Shown: positions 57,363 through 58,285 of the stretch, in pieces
Layout: the number at the start of each line of letters is the position of its first letter
Position numbering within the stretch: the first letter of the stretch is position 1
Assembly (NCBI GenBank): GCA_021808485.1
Contig: JAKBBN010000007.1
Span: 1-58,285, forward strand
Origin: Planctomycetota bacterium
GTDB lineage: Bacteria > Planctomycetota > Phycisphaerae > WQYP01
Direction: 5' to 3'
DNA length: 58,285 bases
The notes under the pieces: generated by a model
Database searches by the model: none
Told to the model about the DNA's origin: nothing
The model's input: only the letters and a program-made list of their open reading frames with translations
Made by a program: the position numbers and the translations under genes

Positions 57363-58285
57363 CCGACATTTGTGGACCGGCGCGACAAGCGCGCCGCCGA
57401 ATGCGGCCAACCAAAACAATTCCGCCAAGGCCGGCCGCCAGTGTAAGTATGGAGTTCGGATCAGGCGTGGCGACCGTTGTAAGTGTTACGGTATTCGGCA
57501 AGTAGTTCACATAAAACAGATCCGGTCCTGAGGTTAAGGTCGAATCTGTGAAATTGCCTGTCACGCCGGCCTGTGCAACAAGGATATTGAATGTATCGCC
57601 TTTTTGCACGGCAAAATTGTTCATCAGGCTGATTTGCAGCGTACCGCCAAGAATAGCCCGGCCGTCTACGTTGATCTGATCATATTGTCCGGAACCGGCG
57701 CCGCCTAATCCGATGTTTAAAGTGCCGTTGGTGCTGAAATTTCCGGTTACCTGCAGGAGGCTGGGGTCCATGGCAATTGTGCCCGACGTGGTATTCGTCA
57801 GGGCCCCGTTGATTTGCAGGGTGCTCCCGCCGTCAATACGTACATTTCCGCTGTTGGAAAAATTACCGACGGCGGCAAATGAGGCACCATTAAGAAGTTG
57901 GAAACTGCCCGTGTTGGCGGTGATCGGCGACAAGGCCGCAAAGGTGGTGTTGCCGCCATTTAAGATAATTGTCGCCGCATTGGAAACAATTGAGCCGTTA
58001 ATGTTCATGGTACTATTTGCGTTGACCTGGTAGGTTCCCATAGTCAATACGCCGGCCGCAAGGTTGCTAAGGTTTGCGTTGGTTAAATTCAGCGTTGCGC
58101 CGTTGGTTGCTTTCATAATTCCCGCGTTGGTGATGTTCGCTTCCACATAAAGAATCTTGCCGGCGGCATCGGCGGAGATTGTGCCGTTGTTGGTCAGGAC
58201 GGCATCCTCAGCGCCGTAACCGTCAATGGTGCTTCCAGCACTGTTCACCAGTTGAGCGGCGCCGCTGCCGGTATAGACCCCTCCG
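57328..58285 (-). CDS. PEP-CTERM-like exported repeat protein, C-terminal part (runs off right edge)
   Basis: At least 319 codons open to the right edge; the GTG at 58248 is internal, since the frame continues to the edge. The sequence is rich in Asn, Thr, Gly and Ala with strands such as TNNGTISADAAGKI, ITNAGIMKATNGATLNLT and FSNSGNVRIDGGSTL, typical of a large beta-helix surface protein. Near the end ATPDPNSILTLAAGLGGIVL then RIRRRA gives a PEP-CTERM-like sorting signal (P-D-P instead of PEP, hydrophobic helix, Arg cluster). An extra tail of about 18 residues after the Arg cluster is encoded by DNA overlapping the transposase relic, so the natural stop was probably lost. Likely exported and anchored or processed by an exosortase. 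Confidence 0.8.
   Translation of the reverse strand, partial: GGVYTGSGAAQLVNSAGSTIDGYGAEDAVLTNNGTISADAAGKILYVEANITNAGIMKATNGATLNLTNANLSNLAAGVLTMGTYQVNANSTMNINGSIVSNAATIILNGGNTTFAALSPITANTGSFQLLNGASFAAVGNFSNSGNVRIDGGSTLQINGALTNTTSGTIAMDPSLLQVTGNFSTNGTLNIGLGGAGSGQYDQINVDGRAILGGTLQISLMNNFAVQKGDTFNILVAQAGVTGNFTDSTLTSGPDLFYVNYLPNTVTLTTVATPDPNSILTLAAGLGGIVLVGRIRRRACRAGPQMSVVPHGKFLVRA

Overview
The window looks like chromosomal DNA of a planctomycete-type bacterium, most likely class Phycisphaerae or a close relative (inference from gene content; no rRNA or tRNA was seen). G+C is high, judged by eye. Supporting signs are a type III glutamine synthetase, a sigma-70-like factor with several N-terminal helix-turn-helix segments, a PEP-CTERM-like surface protein, the futalosine menaquinone route (mqnE), Tat-exported glycosidases, and many small envelope proteins of unknown function. 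About 44 genes or gene relics were recognised. Most sit in short operons with 4-nt ATGA or GTGA overlaps. No CRISPR array, tRNA, rRNA or intact insertion sequence was seen.

Layout, left to right. 1-2404: nuoD-nuoE-nuoF of complex I (minus), with a perfect CRP-type palindrome upstream. 2405-2977: a strongly self-complementary intergenic stretch, a candidate structured RNA. 2978-4743: two tandem AIM24-family proteins with zinc ribbons. 5126-8620: carB. 8852-10207: an NtrC-type sigma-54 activator. 10801-13384: hisD and alanine dehydrogenase. 13636-15978: a large exported protein of unknown function. 16557-18749: glutamine synthetase III behind a good sigma-54 promoter, so the NtrC-type gene may regulate it. 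18932-21534: peptide-transporter binding protein and one permease, without the rest of the transporter. 21560-24470: peroxiredoxin, glycosyltransferase and a GDP-mannose 3,5-epimerase-like enzyme. 24840-29272: ADP-forming acyl-CoA synthetase/GNAT fusion and dihydrolipoyl dehydrogenase.

29603-42911 is a polysaccharide and envelope region: LacI-type regulator, small exported carbohydrate-binding-like protein, GH16 protein with FN3 and malectin domains (and an altered catalytic motif), L,D-transpeptidase plus DUF218 membrane protein, a Tat-lipoprotein GH3 enzyme with an inserted CBM6-like domain, a copper-type P-ATPase, a DUF3472 protein and a Tat-exported CE1-like esterase. 42984-44816 is the unusual sigma factor. 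45268-51532 holds a GT-C membrane protein, an arabinose-isomerase-like enzyme, three small membrane proteins, a 5'-truncated DUF4276 gene and mqnE. 51954-54296 is a compact sulfate-assimilation operon (cysC, PHP phosphatase, cysH), convergent with purM. 55608-56590 is a winged-helix regulator plus membrane protein whose promoter has a palindromic operator between -35 and -10. The right end holds a small membrane protein, the 3' relic of an IS3-family transposase, and the C-terminal part of a PEP-CTERM-like repeat protein whose stop codon lies inside the relic.

The features most worth a second look are the multi-HTH sigma factor with a non-canonical region 2.4, the candidate structured RNA at 2778-2963, the autoregulated membrane/wHTH pair, the GH16 protein lacking the middle catalytic Asp, CysH with a C-x4-C instead of CxxC iron-sulfur motif, and several likely leaderless promoters. 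All statements on function rest on recognition of motifs by eye; no database search was run.
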